From JAIOIW01 sp050304175 (GTDB lineage: Bacteria > Pseudomonadota > Alphaproteobacteria > Rhizobiales > Rhizobiaceae), in contig JBNLDE010000053.1 of NCBI GenBank assembly GCA_050304175.1, positions 4,293 to 68,292 on the forward strand: a stretch of 64,000 nt of DNA, written 5' to 3'. Position numbers and translations under genes: made by a program. This document shows positions 7,410-16,522 of this stretch, in pieces. The stretch's first letter is position 1; every line of letters starts with the position of its first letter. The notes under the pieces are model-generated. The model ran no database searches. It was not told the DNA's origin and was given only the letters and a program-made list of their open reading frames with translations.

Positions 7410-8606
7410 ATGCATACGACAGACAGAACGTTCGAACCGGCCCGGCGAGATTTCCTGAAAAAGGCGGGCCTTGTCGGCGCGGTCGGCGGATCGGTTCTCG
7501 CCGGCCAGGCCATGGCGGTGCAGCCGGCGCACGCCGCTGCCGATGTCGCCGCGGCTGCGAAGCCCGCCGCAGCGGACAAGCAGGTAACGCCCGCGGAAAT
7601 CGCGAAGCTGCCCCGGGTCAAGCAGAAGCTGGTCAGGCCGCCATTCCTGCCGAAGCACGAGCAGGTCGCGAAGACCGGCCCGAAAATCGTCGAAGTCACG
7701 ATGACGATCGAGGAAAAGAGGACCGAGATTGACGACGACGGTACCGAAATCTGGGCATTCGCCTATGAAGGTTCGGTTCCCGGACCGATGATCGTGTGCC
7801 ACGAGGGCGACTACGTCGAACTGACGTTGCGCAATCCGGAATCCAACTTGTTGGAACACAACATCGATTTCCACGCCGCGACCGGTGGTCTGGGTGGCGG
7901 CGCGCTGACCAAGGTCAATCCGGGAGAACAGGTTGTCCTGCGCTGGAAGGCAACCAAGGCCGGTGTCTTCGTCTATCACTGTGCCCCCGGAGACGTCATG
8001 ATCCCCTACCATGTTGTCCATGGCATGAACGGCGCCGTCATGGTGCTGCCGCGCGACGGACTTAAGGACGCCCAGGGCAACCCCTACCGCTATGACAAGG
8101 CCTACTATATCGGCGAACAGGATTTCTATATCCCGCGCGACGAGAACGGCGACTTCAAGACCTATGACGATGCCGCTGGCGACATGGCGGACACGCTCGA
8201 AGTGATGCGCACGCTCACCCCCACCCACGTCGTGTTCAACGGCGCGGTCGGGGCCTTGACCGGCGACAACGCCATGAAGGCGAAGGTTGGCGAGAAGGTT
8301 CTGTTCATCCACGCCCAGGCCAATCGCGACACCCGCCCTCACCTGATCGGCGGCCACGGCGACCTCGTCTGGGAAACCGGCTCGTTCGCCGACAATCCGG
8401 CGACGAACCTCGAGACCTGGTACATTCGCGGCGGTTCGGCCGGCGCCATGGCCTACGAGTTCCGGCAGCCCGGAATTTACGCCTACGTCAATCACAACCT
8501 GATCGAGGCTGTGATGCTCGGCGCGACCGCGCACGTGGTCGTGGACGGCGAATGGAACGACGACCTGATGATGCAGGTCTCGAAGCCCAGCCCCGCCGCG
8601 GCGTAA
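7410..8606 (+). CDS. nirK: copper-containing nitrite reductase (NO-forming)
   Basis: A periplasmic trimeric two-domain cupredoxin enzyme that reduces nitrite to NO in denitrification. The 398-residue precursor has a twin-arginine signal (RRDFLKKAGLVG, residues 12-23) and an Ala-rich cleavage region near 42. Type 1 copper ligands by motif are His150, Cys191, His201 and Met206. Type 2 ligands are His155, His190 and His362. The catalytic Asp153 (NIDFH) and His311 (PHLIGG) are present. The start at 7410 is preceded by AAGGAGG, and the frame upstream to 7245 overlaps nsrR and is not coding. The residue before ligand His201 is Tyr200, where Trp is the usual residue. nirV follows 10 bases later. Confidence 0.95.
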   Translation: MHTTDRTFEPARRDFLKKAGLVGAVGGSVLAGQAMAVQPAHAAADVAAAAKPAAADKQVTPAEIAKLPRVKQKLVRPPFLPKHEQVAKTGPKIVEVTMTIEEKRTEIDDDGTEIWAFAYEGSVPGPMIVCHEGDYVELTLRNPESNLLEHNIDFHAATGGLGGGALTKVNPGEQVVLRWKATKAGVFVYHCAPGDVMIPYHVVHGMNGAVMVLPRDGLKDAQGNPYRYDKAYYIGEQDFYIPRDENGDFKTYDDAAGDMADTLEVMRTLTPTHVVFNGAVGALTGDNAMKAKVGEKVLFIHAQANRDTRPHLIGGHGDLVWETGSFADNPATNLETWYIRGGSAGAMAYEFRQPGIYAYVNHNLIEAVMLGATAHVVVDGEWNDDLMMQVSKPSPAAA

Positions 8607-8616
8607 GCGTGACGCG

Positions 8617-9366
8617 ATGAGCGGGCTCTTGGCAACGGGGCGGCCGGCAACTTTTGCCGGCCACCTGAACGGCATCGCGGCAGCGCTCCTCGGCGCAGCC
8701 GCGCTGTCTCTTGGCCTTGCCGCGCAGTTTTTCCCGCACGCATTCGACCCCCAGGTGACGGCGGCGCCATTCGAAGAGGTCGCCGTTACCCTGTCGAGCG
8801 GGCGCACGGTCAGGGTCGGCCGCTATGAGATCACTTATGCCATGTGGCGGGAATGCCATCTGGAAGGCGCCTGCGAATACCTTCCCAAACCCGGACGCCG
8901 CGGATCGGACGCTGCGTTTCCGGTGACCGACGTCAACCATCTGGATGTCGAGCAGTTCATAGCCTGGCTCAACGCCAAAACCGGACTGGGCTATCGCCTG
9001 CCCACGCTGGACGAATGGCGCGAGATTGCCGGCGTGGACCCGGGTACCGCCAAACGCAGGCTGTTCGACGATCCGCGTCTCGACTGGGCGGCCGACTACG
9101 GCGCTACCAAATCGCAATCCCGCAAGGTGAAACCGAGCGGTCATTTCGGCCTGGCGCGCTCCAACGTGGCCGATATCGACGGCAATGTCTGGGAGTGGAC
9201 GGCAAGCTGCGTCACCGGGAACCCTGACCCCGCACGGTGTCCCGCCTATTTCGCGGCCGGCGATCACATCGCTGAATTGCCCATTTTCCTGCGCGACGCT
9301 TTTGGCGGCGGTTGCTCGGCTGGAACACCGCCGTCGAATATCGGCTTTCGCCTGCTTCGCGATTGA
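8617..9366 (+). CDS. nirV: NirV, formylglycine-generating-enzyme-like accessory protein
   Basis: A 249-residue protein with one N-terminal hydrophobic segment (about residues 15-40) and a SUMF1/FGE-type sulfatase-modifying-factor fold (about 50-249), shown by VGRYEITYAMWRECH, GYRLPTLDEWREIAG, NVWEWTASC and the closing NIGFRLLRD. NirV is regularly encoded right after nirK. It is thought to help maturation or function of NirK, but its biochemistry is not settled. It begins 10 bases after the nirK stop, so it is co-transcribed, and it ends facing azlD. Confidence 0.85.
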   Translation: MSGLLATGRPATFAGHLNGIAAALLGAAALSLGLAAQFFPHAFDPQVTAAPFEEVAVTLSSGRTVRVGRYEITYAMWRECHLEGACEYLPKPGRRGSDAAFPVTDVNHLDVEQFIAWLNAKTGLGYRLPTLDEWREIAGVDPGTAKRRLFDDPRLDWAADYGATKSQSRKVKPSGHFGLARSNVADIDGNVWEWTASCVTGNPDPARCPAYFAAGDHIAELPIFLRDAFGGGCSAGTPPSNIGFRLLRD

Positions 9367-9368
9367 GT

Positions 9369-9399
9369 GCGCTCAGGCGCCAAACACTGCCCTGAGCGC
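9369..9399. terminator. possible bidirectional terminator between nirV and azlD
   Basis: A 9-bp inverted repeat (9369-9377 with 9391-9399, 13-base loop) lies just after the nirV stop and overlaps the 3' end of azlD. It has no clear T-run on either side, so it is only a candidate. Confidence 0.3.
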
Positions 9400-9672
9400 G
9401 ATGATCATGACCGCGCCGGCTAGAAACATCGGCGTGATCCCCGTGAACCAGCCGATGAGGCCGGCGACCGCGATCGTAAGCCACTCCAACGGCCCCGATT
9501 CGAACACCGCCGGCGCCACCAGCGTCGTCAGGACGGCCGCCGGCACCGCGTCGAGGCCTGCCTGGACGCGCGGATGGATCGACTTGAACCGCGACAGCAC
9601 GACGTGGCCGCCAATCCGCGTCATGTAGGTCCCGATCGCACCGAACAGGATGATCCACGCCGTTTGCGACAT
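9373..9672 (-). CDS. azlD: AzlD family branched-chain amino acid export subunit
   Basis: A 99-residue membrane protein with about four hydrophobic segments, matching the small subunit of AzlCD-type (BrnFE-like) exporters of branched-chain amino acids. The start at 9672 overlaps the azlC stop by one base (TAATG), giving translational coupling. The frame upstream belongs to azlC read out of phase and is not used. The substrate is inferred from family only. Confidence 0.88.
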   Translation of the reverse strand: MSQTAWIILFGAIGTYMTRIGGHVVLSRFKSIHPRVQAGLDAVPAAVLTTLVAPAVFESGPLEWLTIAVAGLIGWFTGITPMFLAGAVMIIALRAVFGA

Positions 9673-10385
9673 TACCCATCCTCTCGTGCTGCCGGGGAAA
9701 ACAGCACCGCCACCACGATGCCCGCGGCGGCACCCGCCGAGACATGCCACGGCGATCCGATGGTCCGGTAGGCGATGATCGAAGCCGCTGCGCTGGCCGC
9801 GACAACCGGCAGCCAGAAACTGCGGCGGCGAAATCCAAGCACGAGGCCGAGAAAATAGATCGGCAGCAGGAAATCGAGGCCGAGCGCGTGTGGATCGGAG
9901 ATGAGATTGCCGAAAAGCGCGCCGATCCAGGCCTCCAATATCCACAGAACGTAGATCGGCAGCGCCATCCCGAGATACCAGGTGAACGTGACCTCTTCGC
10001 CGAATTCGGCCTGCCGTTCGGTTTCGGCATATTGCGGATCGGTAAGAAAGAAAAAGCCGGCGGCCTTCTTGAACACCGACCAGCGCCACAATCTCCGGCC
10101 GATTGCCGCCGAATACAGCACATGGCGGAAATTGACGGCGATGATCGACAGCACCACCAGCCACGGCGCGACCTGTCCGCCGAACAGCTCGATCCCGACC
10201 ATCTGGCTGGCGCCGCCGAAGATCGCCGCGCTCATCGCCACGGTTTCGCCGGGCGTCAGGCCGGCATCGACGGCAAGCGCCCCATAAAGAACGCCGAACG
10301 GCGCCGCCGACACCAGCACCGGTATCGACGACCGCGCGCCGTGCGCCAATTGCGACATCCGGTTTCGGGTGGCTTCAGAAGGCAT
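9672..10385 (-). CDS. azlC: AzlC family branched-chain amino acid export subunit
   Basis: A 237-residue membrane protein with 6-7 hydrophobic segments, the large subunit of the AzlCD exporter. Family landmarks are PVLVSAAPFGVLYGALAV (23-40), FGGASQM (56-62), NFRHVLYSAA (about 84-93) and FLTDPQYAE (about 113-121). AGGAGC precedes the ATG at 10385. It is translationally coupled to azlD. Confidence 0.9.
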   Translation of the reverse strand: MPSEATRNRMSQLAHGARSSIPVLVSAAPFGVLYGALAVDAGLTPGETVAMSAAIFGGASQMVGIELFGGQVAPWLVVLSIIAVNFRHVLYSAAIGRRLWRWSVFKKAAGFFFLTDPQYAETERQAEFGEEVTFTWYLGMALPIYVLWILEAWIGALFGNLISDPHALGLDFLLPIYFLGLVLGFRRRSFWLPVVAASAAASIIAYRTIGSPWHVSAGAAAGIVVAVLFSPAAREDG

Positions 10386-10530
10386 GGCTCCTGATAGGAC
10401 AGAGCCCTTGACGTGTCATGTGAATTTCCCTGAACGTCGCGCCCGGCATTGTTGAACCAGCGATCCGACACGGCTTGAATTCTGGCCGCCCTTGGCAAAA
10501 AATAGCGTCCAGCAACAACAGGAGCCGCCG

Positions 10531-10986
10531 ATGAGACCCGTGCTGTCCGCTGTCGCCATCGCCCTTGTCCTGACGACGCCGGCCCTGGCTCAGGAAAAGA
10601 GCCCGATACCGGCGCGCGAAATCTACGACGCGATGCTGAACGCCGCGAAGCAGCCCGGTTGGGTCCAGTTCCGCAATTTCAACGGCCGCCAACTCGTCTA
10701 TTTCACGCCATTGCAGACCTTGCATTGCCGCCTTTCCGAAATCCGCTACTCGCTCAACACGCGCGCGCTGGACCGGCGCTTCCCCGTCCTAGGCTGCAAC
10801 CCGCAACTCCCGCTGTCGGTGCCGAGCGATGTCAGCCCGGACCATCTTTACCTGTCGCTTGCGCCTGGATCGGTGGAATCGGCAACCGTCCAGGTTATCT
10901 GGGAAGACGGCACGGTCAGCGAAACCCGCACCTACAAGCCGTGCAAGGACGTCGGCGAGGCCACCTGCGCGGTGGCGGCGGAATAG
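10531..10986 (+). CDS. secreted protein of unknown function with four cysteines
   Basis: A 151-residue protein with a clean Sec signal peptide (hydrophobic residues 5-18, cleavage after ALA at about 20). The mature part has four cysteines (in LHCRL, LGCNP, KPCKD and ATCAV) that could form two disulfides. A strong AGGAG lies 5 bases before the ATG. I do not recognise the family. It is convergent with ligA (13-base gap) and divergent from azlC. Confidence 0.75.
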   Translation: MRPVLSAVAIALVLTTPALAQEKSPIPAREIYDAMLNAAKQPGWVQFRNFNGRQLVYFTPLQTLHCRLSEIRYSLNTRALDRRFPVLGCNPQLPLSVPSDVSPDHLYLSLAPGSVESATVQVIWEDGTVSETRTYKPCKDVGEATCAVAAE

Positions 10987-10999
10987 TGCCGCCGGCTGG

Positions 11000-13108
11000 C
11001 TATCGCCCGATCCGCGTGAACCACTCGTCCTCGGAGATCACCTCGATGCCGAGTTCGTTCGCCTTGGCCAGCTTCGAGCCGGCGCCGGGTCCGGCAACCA
11101 CCAGATCGGTTTTCTTCGACACCGAGCCCGCCGCCTTGGCGCCAAGCGCCTCCGCCATCGCCTTGGCCTCGTCGCGGCTCATGCGCTCCAGCGAGCCGGT
11201 GAAGACGATCGTCATGCCGGCGACCGGCGAATCGGCGGCCGGTTGCTCGGCGTCGAGTACGGTCAGTTCATCGATCAGCGCGTCAACCATCTCGCGGTTG
11301 TGCTCCTCGTCGAAATAGCGGGCCACCGCTTCGACCACCGCCGGCCCGATGTCTTCCAGCGCATCCATCTCGTCAGTGGCCTCCGCATCGCCTTTGGCGA
11401 CCGCGCGCGCGGCCGCCTCGAACGCCTCCCAGGAGCCATAAGCGCGCGCGAGCGTCTTGGACGTCGTCTCGCCGACATGGCGAATGCCAAGCGCATATAT
11501 CAGTCGCTCCAGCGGGATGGTTCGCCGCGCCTCGATGGCGTCGAACAGTTTCTGGGCGGAAACCTCGCCATAGCCGTCCCGGTTTTTCAGCCGCTTCAGC
11601 GCGTTGGTGGCGTCGCGCGCTTGCAGCGTGAAAATGTCGGCCGGCGTACGGATCGGCAGATCCTCGTCGTCATAGAAAGACTCAATCTGCTTGTCCCCGA
11701 GCCCTTCGATGTCGAAGGCCCGGCGGCTGACGAACAGTTTGAGGTGCTCCTTGCGTTGGAACGGGCAGGCGAATTCGCCCGAACAGCGCCGGATGACGCC
11801 TTCCGCGCCGCCCGCGGTTTCCTCGCGCACGATCGGCGTTTGCAACGGACACGGGCAAACGGTCGGGAACTCGAACGTCTTCGCGTCCGCCGGCCGGCGG
11901 TCCTCGACATAGCCCAGTACCTGCGGGATGACGTCGCCCGCGCGCTGAACGATCACGGTATCCCCGATCTTGATGCCCAGCCGCTCGATTTCCTCGGCAT
12001 TGTGCAACGTCGCGTTGGTCACGACGACACCGCCCACCGTCACCGGTTCCAGCCGCGCCACCGGCGTCAGCGCGCCGGTGCGCCCGACCTGGATGTCGAT
12101 CGCGTCGAGCACCGTCATCGCCTGTTCGGCGGGGAATTTGTGGGCAATCGCCCAGCGCGGACTGCGCGACACGAAACCCAGCCGCGACTGCAGTTCGAGC
12201 GAATCGACCTTGTAGACCACGCCGTCGATGTCGTAGCCGAGCGTGCCGCGCTGTTCCTCGATATTATGGTAATGGGCGATCAGCCCCTCGATGTCCGTGA
12301 ACCGCTTCATCAGCGGATTGACCCTGAAACCGACCGATTCCAGCCAGGTCACCATCTCCATCTGGGTCGAAGCCGGCATCGCGCTCATCTCACCCCAGGC
12401 ATAGGCGAAGAAATGCAGGGGCCGGCTGGCGGTGATCGAGCTGTCGAGCTGACGCAGCGACCCGGCCGCCGTGTTCCGCGGATTGACGTAGGTCTGCTTG
12501 CCCTCTGCCGCCTGGCGTTCATTCAGGGCCTGGAAGTCGGCATGGGTCATGTAGACTTCGCCGCGCACCTCGACGACCTCCGGGAAGTCGCCGGCAAGCA
12601 CCCGCGGGATGTCGGTCACGGTCTTCGCATTGGCGGTCACGTTCTCGCCGGTCTGGCCGTCACCGCGCGTCGCCGCCGTCACCAGGCGCCCTTGTTCGTA
12701 GCGCAGGGACAATGAAAGTCCGTCGATCTTGGGTTCCGCCGTGAGTGCCAGTTCCGCATCCGCCGCGATGCGCAGGAACCGGCGGATGCGGGCGGCGAAA
12801 TCGCGCACGTCCTCGTCGGTAAACGCATTGTCGAGCGACAGCATCGGCACCGCATGGGTGACCTTGTCGAACTTCTCCGAAACCGAGGCCCCCACCCACC
12901 GGGAGGGCGAGTCCTCGCGGACCAGATGCGGAAAGCGCTGCTCGATGGACAGGTTTCGCCGTCTCAACTCATCATAGGCCGCGTCGGTGATCTCCGGCGC
13001 GTCCTGCGTATGGTAGAGCTTGTCGTGATGCGCGATTTCGCGCGCCAGCCGCTCCAGCTCGGCGGCGGCCTCGTCTTCGTTCAGCTGCTCGATGGACTTG
13101 TCTGCCAT
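11000..13108 (-). CDS. ligA: NAD-dependent DNA ligase
   Basis: A 702-residue enzyme that seals nicks in replication and repair using NAD+. Domains in order: NAD-binding Ia (about 5-75, with HDKLYH), adenylation domain with active-site Lys127 in EPKIDG, OB fold (about 330-400), a four-cysteine zinc finger (VCPCP, then RRCSGEFACP), helix-hairpin-helix region (about 470-600) and a C-terminal BRCT domain (about 620-700, VFTGSLERMSRDEAK). Length and order are normal. AAGGGG precedes the start. Confidence 0.97.
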   Translation of the reverse strand: MADKSIEQLNEDEAAAELERLAREIAHHDKLYHTQDAPEITDAAYDELRRRNLSIEQRFPHLVREDSPSRWVGASVSEKFDKVTHAVPMLSLDNAFTDEDVRDFAARIRRFLRIAADAELALTAEPKIDGLSLSLRYEQGRLVTAATRGDGQTGENVTANAKTVTDIPRVLAGDFPEVVEVRGEVYMTHADFQALNERQAAEGKQTYVNPRNTAAGSLRQLDSSITASRPLHFFAYAWGEMSAMPASTQMEMVTWLESVGFRVNPLMKRFTDIEGLIAHYHNIEEQRGTLGYDIDGVVYKVDSLELQSRLGFVSRSPRWAIAHKFPAEQAMTVLDAIDIQVGRTGALTPVARLEPVTVGGVVVTNATLHNAEEIERLGIKIGDTVIVQRAGDVIPQVLGYVEDRRPADAKTFEFPTVCPCPLQTPIVREETAGGAEGVIRRCSGEFACPFQRKEHLKLFVSRRAFDIEGLGDKQIESFYDDEDLPIRTPADIFTLQARDATNALKRLKNRDGYGEVSAQKLFDAIEARRTIPLERLIYALGIRHVGETTSKTLARAYGSWEAFEAAARAVAKGDAEATDEMDALEDIGPAVVEAVARYFDEEHNREMVDALIDELTVLDAEQPAADSPVAGMTIVFTGSLERMSRDEAKAMAEALGAKAAGSVSKKTDLVVAGPGAGSKLAKANELGIEVISEDEWFTRIGR

Positions 13109-13233
13109 GGACCCCTTCGGACTGTATCGTGAACCGGCGGGATCGTAATGTGATCAGGGCAAGAACGAAACGCAAAAAGCACTTCGTCCGCAGTCCATTG
13201 GGTTGCTTACGGCGCTACCCCATCCTTCGGTCT

Positions 13234-13257
13234 GGAAGGCCGCCGAAGCGGCCTTCC
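13234..13257 (-). terminator. hairpin downstream of the cytochrome c gene
   Basis: A perfect 10-bp stem (13234-13243 with 13248-13257) with a CGAA loop lies 8 bases after the cytochrome c stop. There is no T-run after it on the minus strand, so it may act as a transcript-end stabiliser rather than a classical terminator. Confidence 0.45.
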
Positions 13258-13265
13258 CGCGAATC

Positions 13266-13703
13266 TCACTTCTGCTGGACGCTGTAGAGATAATCGACGA
13301 TTGCCAGAATCCGTGCGCGCGCCATCGCACCAAAGGTCTGGTCGTCAAGCATCTCGTTGGCCGGCTGTTCGGCCATCATACGCTTGTAGCGCGCACCCCA
13401 GATCGGCATGTCGCGCGTTCCGTGCGACGCAACATCCGCGCGCCCGTCGATGATGGAGTAGACCCGCTCCATCGGGAACACGCCGCCATTGTTCTTCGCC
13501 AGCATGGTCAGATCGGGCACTTCCATCGTCATCAACCCGGCCATCGGCCCCTTGCCATCGGCTTCCACGCCATGGCAGGCCGAACAGCTGGAATTGAACT
13601 CCCTCTGCCCGAACGACATATTCTCAGCGGCAATCGACGGCGACAACAACGACAGTGCCGCCACCACGCCTGTTGCGATTGCGCCCGTAATGATCTTTTT
13701 CAT
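13266..13703 (-). CDS. periplasmic mono-heme class I cytochrome c
   Basis: A 145-residue precursor with a Sec signal peptide (residues 1-26, cleavage near SIAA). It has one heme-binding motif CSACH (Cys40, Cys43, His44) and a probable axial methionine in RDMPIWG (Met99). It is a soluble electron carrier. The promoter region carries a near-perfect FNR-type box at almost the same distance from the start as in front of nirK, so it may be the electron donor to NirK. That is inference. GGAGGG precedes the ATG. It stands alone between ligA and recN. Confidence 0.85.
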   Translation of the reverse strand: MKKIITGAIATGVVAALSLLSPSIAAENMSFGQREFNSSCSACHGVEADGKGPMAGLMTMEVPDLTMLAKNNGGVFPMERVYSIIDGRADVASHGTRDMPIWGARYKRMMAEQPANEMLDDQTFGAMARARILAIVDYLYSVQQK

Positions 13704-13774
13704 GGAACCCTCCTCTGCTCGGAACTTCCGGTTTCGGGGCAGAAAGAAGTCTAGCGCGGTCGGATGCGATTGCG

Positions 13775-13788
13775 TTGATGGCCGTCAA
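13775..13788. promoter_or_regulatory. FNR/NnrR-type box upstream of the cytochrome c gene
   Basis: TTGAT-N4-GTCAA matches 9 of 10 fixed positions of the FNR-family palindrome. It ends 71 bases before the cytochrome c start (67 in front of nirK), which fits control by the same oxygen- or NO-responsive activator. Confidence 0.5.
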
Positions 13789-13802
13789 CACAAAACAGGA
13801 TG

Positions 13803-15470
13803 CTATGGGGTGACACCGCTCAACAGTTTCTCGGCGGCGGCCCGCGCTTCGTCGGTGATGGTGGCACCGGCAAGCATTCGCGCCAGTTCCTCCTGCCTGA
13901 GCGCGCGGTCCATTTCGGCGATGGACGTGGTGACCTGATCCGCGCCGCCGGACTTCGAGATCAGGAAATGGGACCCCGCCCGGGCCGCCACCTGCGGCGC
14001 GTGCGTGACCGAAAGCACCTGGACGTTCGCGGCCAGCCGCGCCAGTCGCTGACCGATCGCGTCGGCCACGGCGCCACCAACACCGGTATCGATCTCGTCG
14101 AACACCAGCGTCGGGGCAGATCCGCGGTCGGCGAGCGCGACCTTGAGCGCCAGCAGGAAACGCGAGAGTTCGCCTCCCGACGCCACTTTCATCATCGGGC
14201 CGGGTCGGGTCCCGGGATTGGTCTTGACCCAGTACTCGACGGTATCGATCCCTTCGGCGGTGCGGTTTTCGGCATCCTGCTCCATCCGGACAATGAACTC
14301 CGCCCGCTCCAGCTTGAGCGCCGGTAGTTCCGCCATCACGGCGCTGACCAGCGCGTCGGCCGCCGCGGACCGCAGTTGCGACAGATGCGCTGCCTCCTCG
14401 TCGTAGGTCGCCAGCGCCGCCGCCGCCTCCTGTTCGAGCTGCGGCAGTCGTTCCGCGCCTGCATCGAGATCGGCAAGATCGGCCGTCATCGCATCCCTCA
14501 GCTCGGCAAGGTCATCAACCTGGACATTGTGCTTGCGTGCCGCCGCCCGGAGCGCAAACAACCGCTCTTCGGTTTGTTCGAGCCGCGCAGGTTCGTACTC
14601 CGCATCCCTGAGCGCGGCCTCGACGCCGGCCTGGGCCGCGTCGAGCGCCACCAGCGCCTCGTCCAGCGACTTGATGACGTCGTCGAGCATACCCGGCACC
14701 TCGCCGGCCTTGCGCTCGAGACGGCGCAGAAGGCTCGACAAGGTCGGGGCGGGCGCGTTGTCGCCCGAAAGTACATCCTGCGCGTCGGCGATCTCGGCGG
14801 CGATCTTTTCCGCCCGCATCATCGCCGCGCGTGCGCCGGCAAGCTGGTCTTCCTCCTCGGGTTGCGGATCGAGCTTGTTCAGTTCATCGACGCTGGCGCG
14901 CAGGAAGTCGGCCTCGCGCGCAGCGGCCTCCACCTTGCTTCGGTGGCGCGCGAGCGCGCCTTCCGCTTCGCGCCAATAGACATGAGCGGCGCGAACCCGT
15001 GCCGTCTGCGCGCGGTGGCCGCCAAAGGCATCAAGCAAAGCGCGATGGGCCGATGGGTCGACCAGCGCCCGCTCGTCGTGCTGCCCGTGGATCTCGACCA
15101 GCGCATGCCCGATCTCACGCATCAGCGCCACGCTTGCCGGCTGGTCGTTGACAAACACGCGCGTGCGCCCGTCGGCGTTCTGAACCCGGCGCAGGATCAC
15201 GTCGCCATCATCATCGATGGCATTGTCGCGTAACAGCTCGCGCACGCCGTGGCCGGTCGGGATGTCGAAGACCGCGGTGACCTGCCCCTGCGCCGCGCCG
15301 TGACGCACCAAGGCGGCGTCGCCGCGCGCGCCCAGGGCAAGCGACAAGGCATCGAGAAGGATGGATTTTCCGGCGCCCGTCTCGCCGGTCAGCACGGACA
15401 GTCCCGGCTGGAAATCGATATCGAGCCGCTCGATCAGGACAATATCGCGGATCGCGAGATGGGCGAGCAT
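13803..15470 (-). CDS. recN: DNA repair protein RecN
   Basis: A 555-residue SMC-like ATPase that acts in double-strand break repair. The N-terminal half-domain has the Walker A motif GETGAGKS (about residues 30-37), the middle (about 160-370) is coiled-coil with heptad-like Ala/Leu/Glu repeats, and the C-terminal half has the ABC signature (SGGELSRF) and Walker B LVFDEIDTGVGG. The two halves fold together into an ATPase head. The gene lies upstream of ligA, with the cytochrome c gene in between. In related genomes recN, bamD and lpxC follow ftsZ, as here. Confidence 0.96.
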   Translation of the reverse strand: MLAHLAIRDIVLIERLDIDFQPGLSVLTGETGAGKSILLDALSLALGARGDAALVRHGAAQGQVTAVFDIPTGHGVRELLRDNAIDDDGDVILRRVQNADGRTRVFVNDQPASVALMREIGHALVEIHGQHDERALVDPSAHRALLDAFGGHRAQTARVRAAHVYWREAEGALARHRSKVEAAAREADFLRASVDELNKLDPQPEEEDQLAGARAAMMRAEKIAAEIADAQDVLSGDNAPAPTLSSLLRRLERKAGEVPGMLDDVIKSLDEALVALDAAQAGVEAALRDAEYEPARLEQTEERLFALRAAARKHNVQVDDLAELRDAMTADLADLDAGAERLPQLEQEAAAALATYDEEAAHLSQLRSAAADALVSAVMAELPALKLERAEFIVRMEQDAENRTAEGIDTVEYWVKTNPGTRPGPMMKVASGGELSRFLLALKVALADRGSAPTLVFDEIDTGVGGAVADAIGQRLARLAANVQVLSVTHAPQVAARAGSHFLISKSGGADQVTTSIAEMDRALRQEELARMLAGATITDEARAAAEKLLSGVTP

Positions 15471-15652
15471 GATGTCCCGTTATCTAGGATCAGGTTCCCG
15501 CAGTGAAACACGCTTTTCGAATTCGTGATGGCGCGGGCCCGTCGGGGTTTGGTCTTCACATTACGGTAGTGCGCGGAATTGTCCGCAAACCGCCGCAAAG
15601 CGCAAGCCGACACCGGTCACTTTCAGGCGTTTTCGACACCTAAACCGGTAGA

Positions 15653-16522
15653 TTACCCGCCGATGACGTTGCGGACAGCGCGCGACATCCACGAACCCTT
15701 GTTTTCACGCGGTTCGACGCCGCCCTTCTGCAGCAGCGCGTAAGAGTCCTTGTACCACTGGCTGTCGGGATAGTTGCGGCCGAGAACCGCCGCCGCCGTC
15801 TGTGCCTCGGAAACCAGTCCCATCGCGTAGTAGGATTCGGTCAAGCGCGCGAGCGCTTCCTCGATGTGGCGGGTATTGGAGAACTGCTCGACGACATTGC
15901 GGAAGCGCTTGATCGCAGCAATGTATTCGCGCCGCTCCAGATAGTAGCGTCCGACTTGCATTTCCTTGCCGGCCAGTTGGTCGCGGCCGAACCGGATCTT
16001 GGTGCGCGCATCCTCGACATATTCCGAATCGGGCCACCGTTCGACCACATCGGTCATCGCACCGATCATCAGGCGCGCCTCGCGCTGGTCCTGCGTGACG
16101 TCCTTGACCTGACGGAAATAGCTCAGCCCGATGATGTACTGCGCATAGGCCGCCTCGTCGGTGTTCGGATAGAGCGTGACGTAGCGCTTGCCCGTGTTGA
16201 TCGCCTCGTCGTAGTTGCCCTGCCGGTAGTCGGCAAACGCCGACATGACGAGCGCCTTGCGGGCAAATTCAGAATAGGGATGCTCCCGGTCGATCGCCTG
16301 GAACTTGCGCGACGCCTCGCGTAGCTTCCCGGCTTCCAGGTTGGCGAGGCCCTGATTGTAAAGCACATCGGCCGGATCGGTCTGCTCGACATAGGTCGAC
16401 AGGTCGATGTCGTCATTCTTGGAGAGGCAGCCACCGGCGACGAGCGGGAGCAGGAGCACCGCTGCCATGGCGAGGCGCCGATGCGGCAGACACGAAGATC
16501 GTGCAACGTTTACAATGCTCAT
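15653..16522 (-). CDS. bamD: outer membrane assembly lipoprotein BamD
   Basis: A 289-residue lipoprotein component of the BAM complex that inserts beta-barrel proteins in the outer membrane. It has an N-terminal signal with lipobox VAGGC (Cys about residue 32 from the chosen start), then tandem TPR repeats (about 55-260) including the family motifs LYNQGLANLEAG, HPYSEFARKA and AAYAQYIIGLSYF. Start candidates are ATG 16567, 16522 and 16468. 16522 is chosen because a GAGGGC element lies upstream and the signal length is reasonable. It lies between lpxC and recN. Confidence 0.92.
   Translation of the reverse strand: MSIVNVARSSCLPHRRLAMAAVLLLPLVAGGCLSKNDDIDLSTYVEQTDPADVLYNQGLANLEAGKLREASRKFQAIDREHPYSEFARKALVMSAFADYRQGNYDEAINTGKRYVTLYPNTDEAAYAQYIIGLSYFRQVKDVTQDQREARLMIGAMTDVVERWPDSEYVEDARTKIRFGRDQLAGKEMQVGRYYLERREYIAAIKRFRNVVEQFSNTRHIEEALARLTESYYAMGLVSEAQTAAAVLGRNYPDSQWYKDSYALLQKGGVEPRENKGSWMSRAVRNVIGG

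Noticed and set aside
10829..12715. 628-codon plus-strand open frame antisense to ligA
   Set aside because: It overlaps the secreted unknown and the well-supported ligA gene; its composition is Arg/His-rich shadow sequence with no family match.
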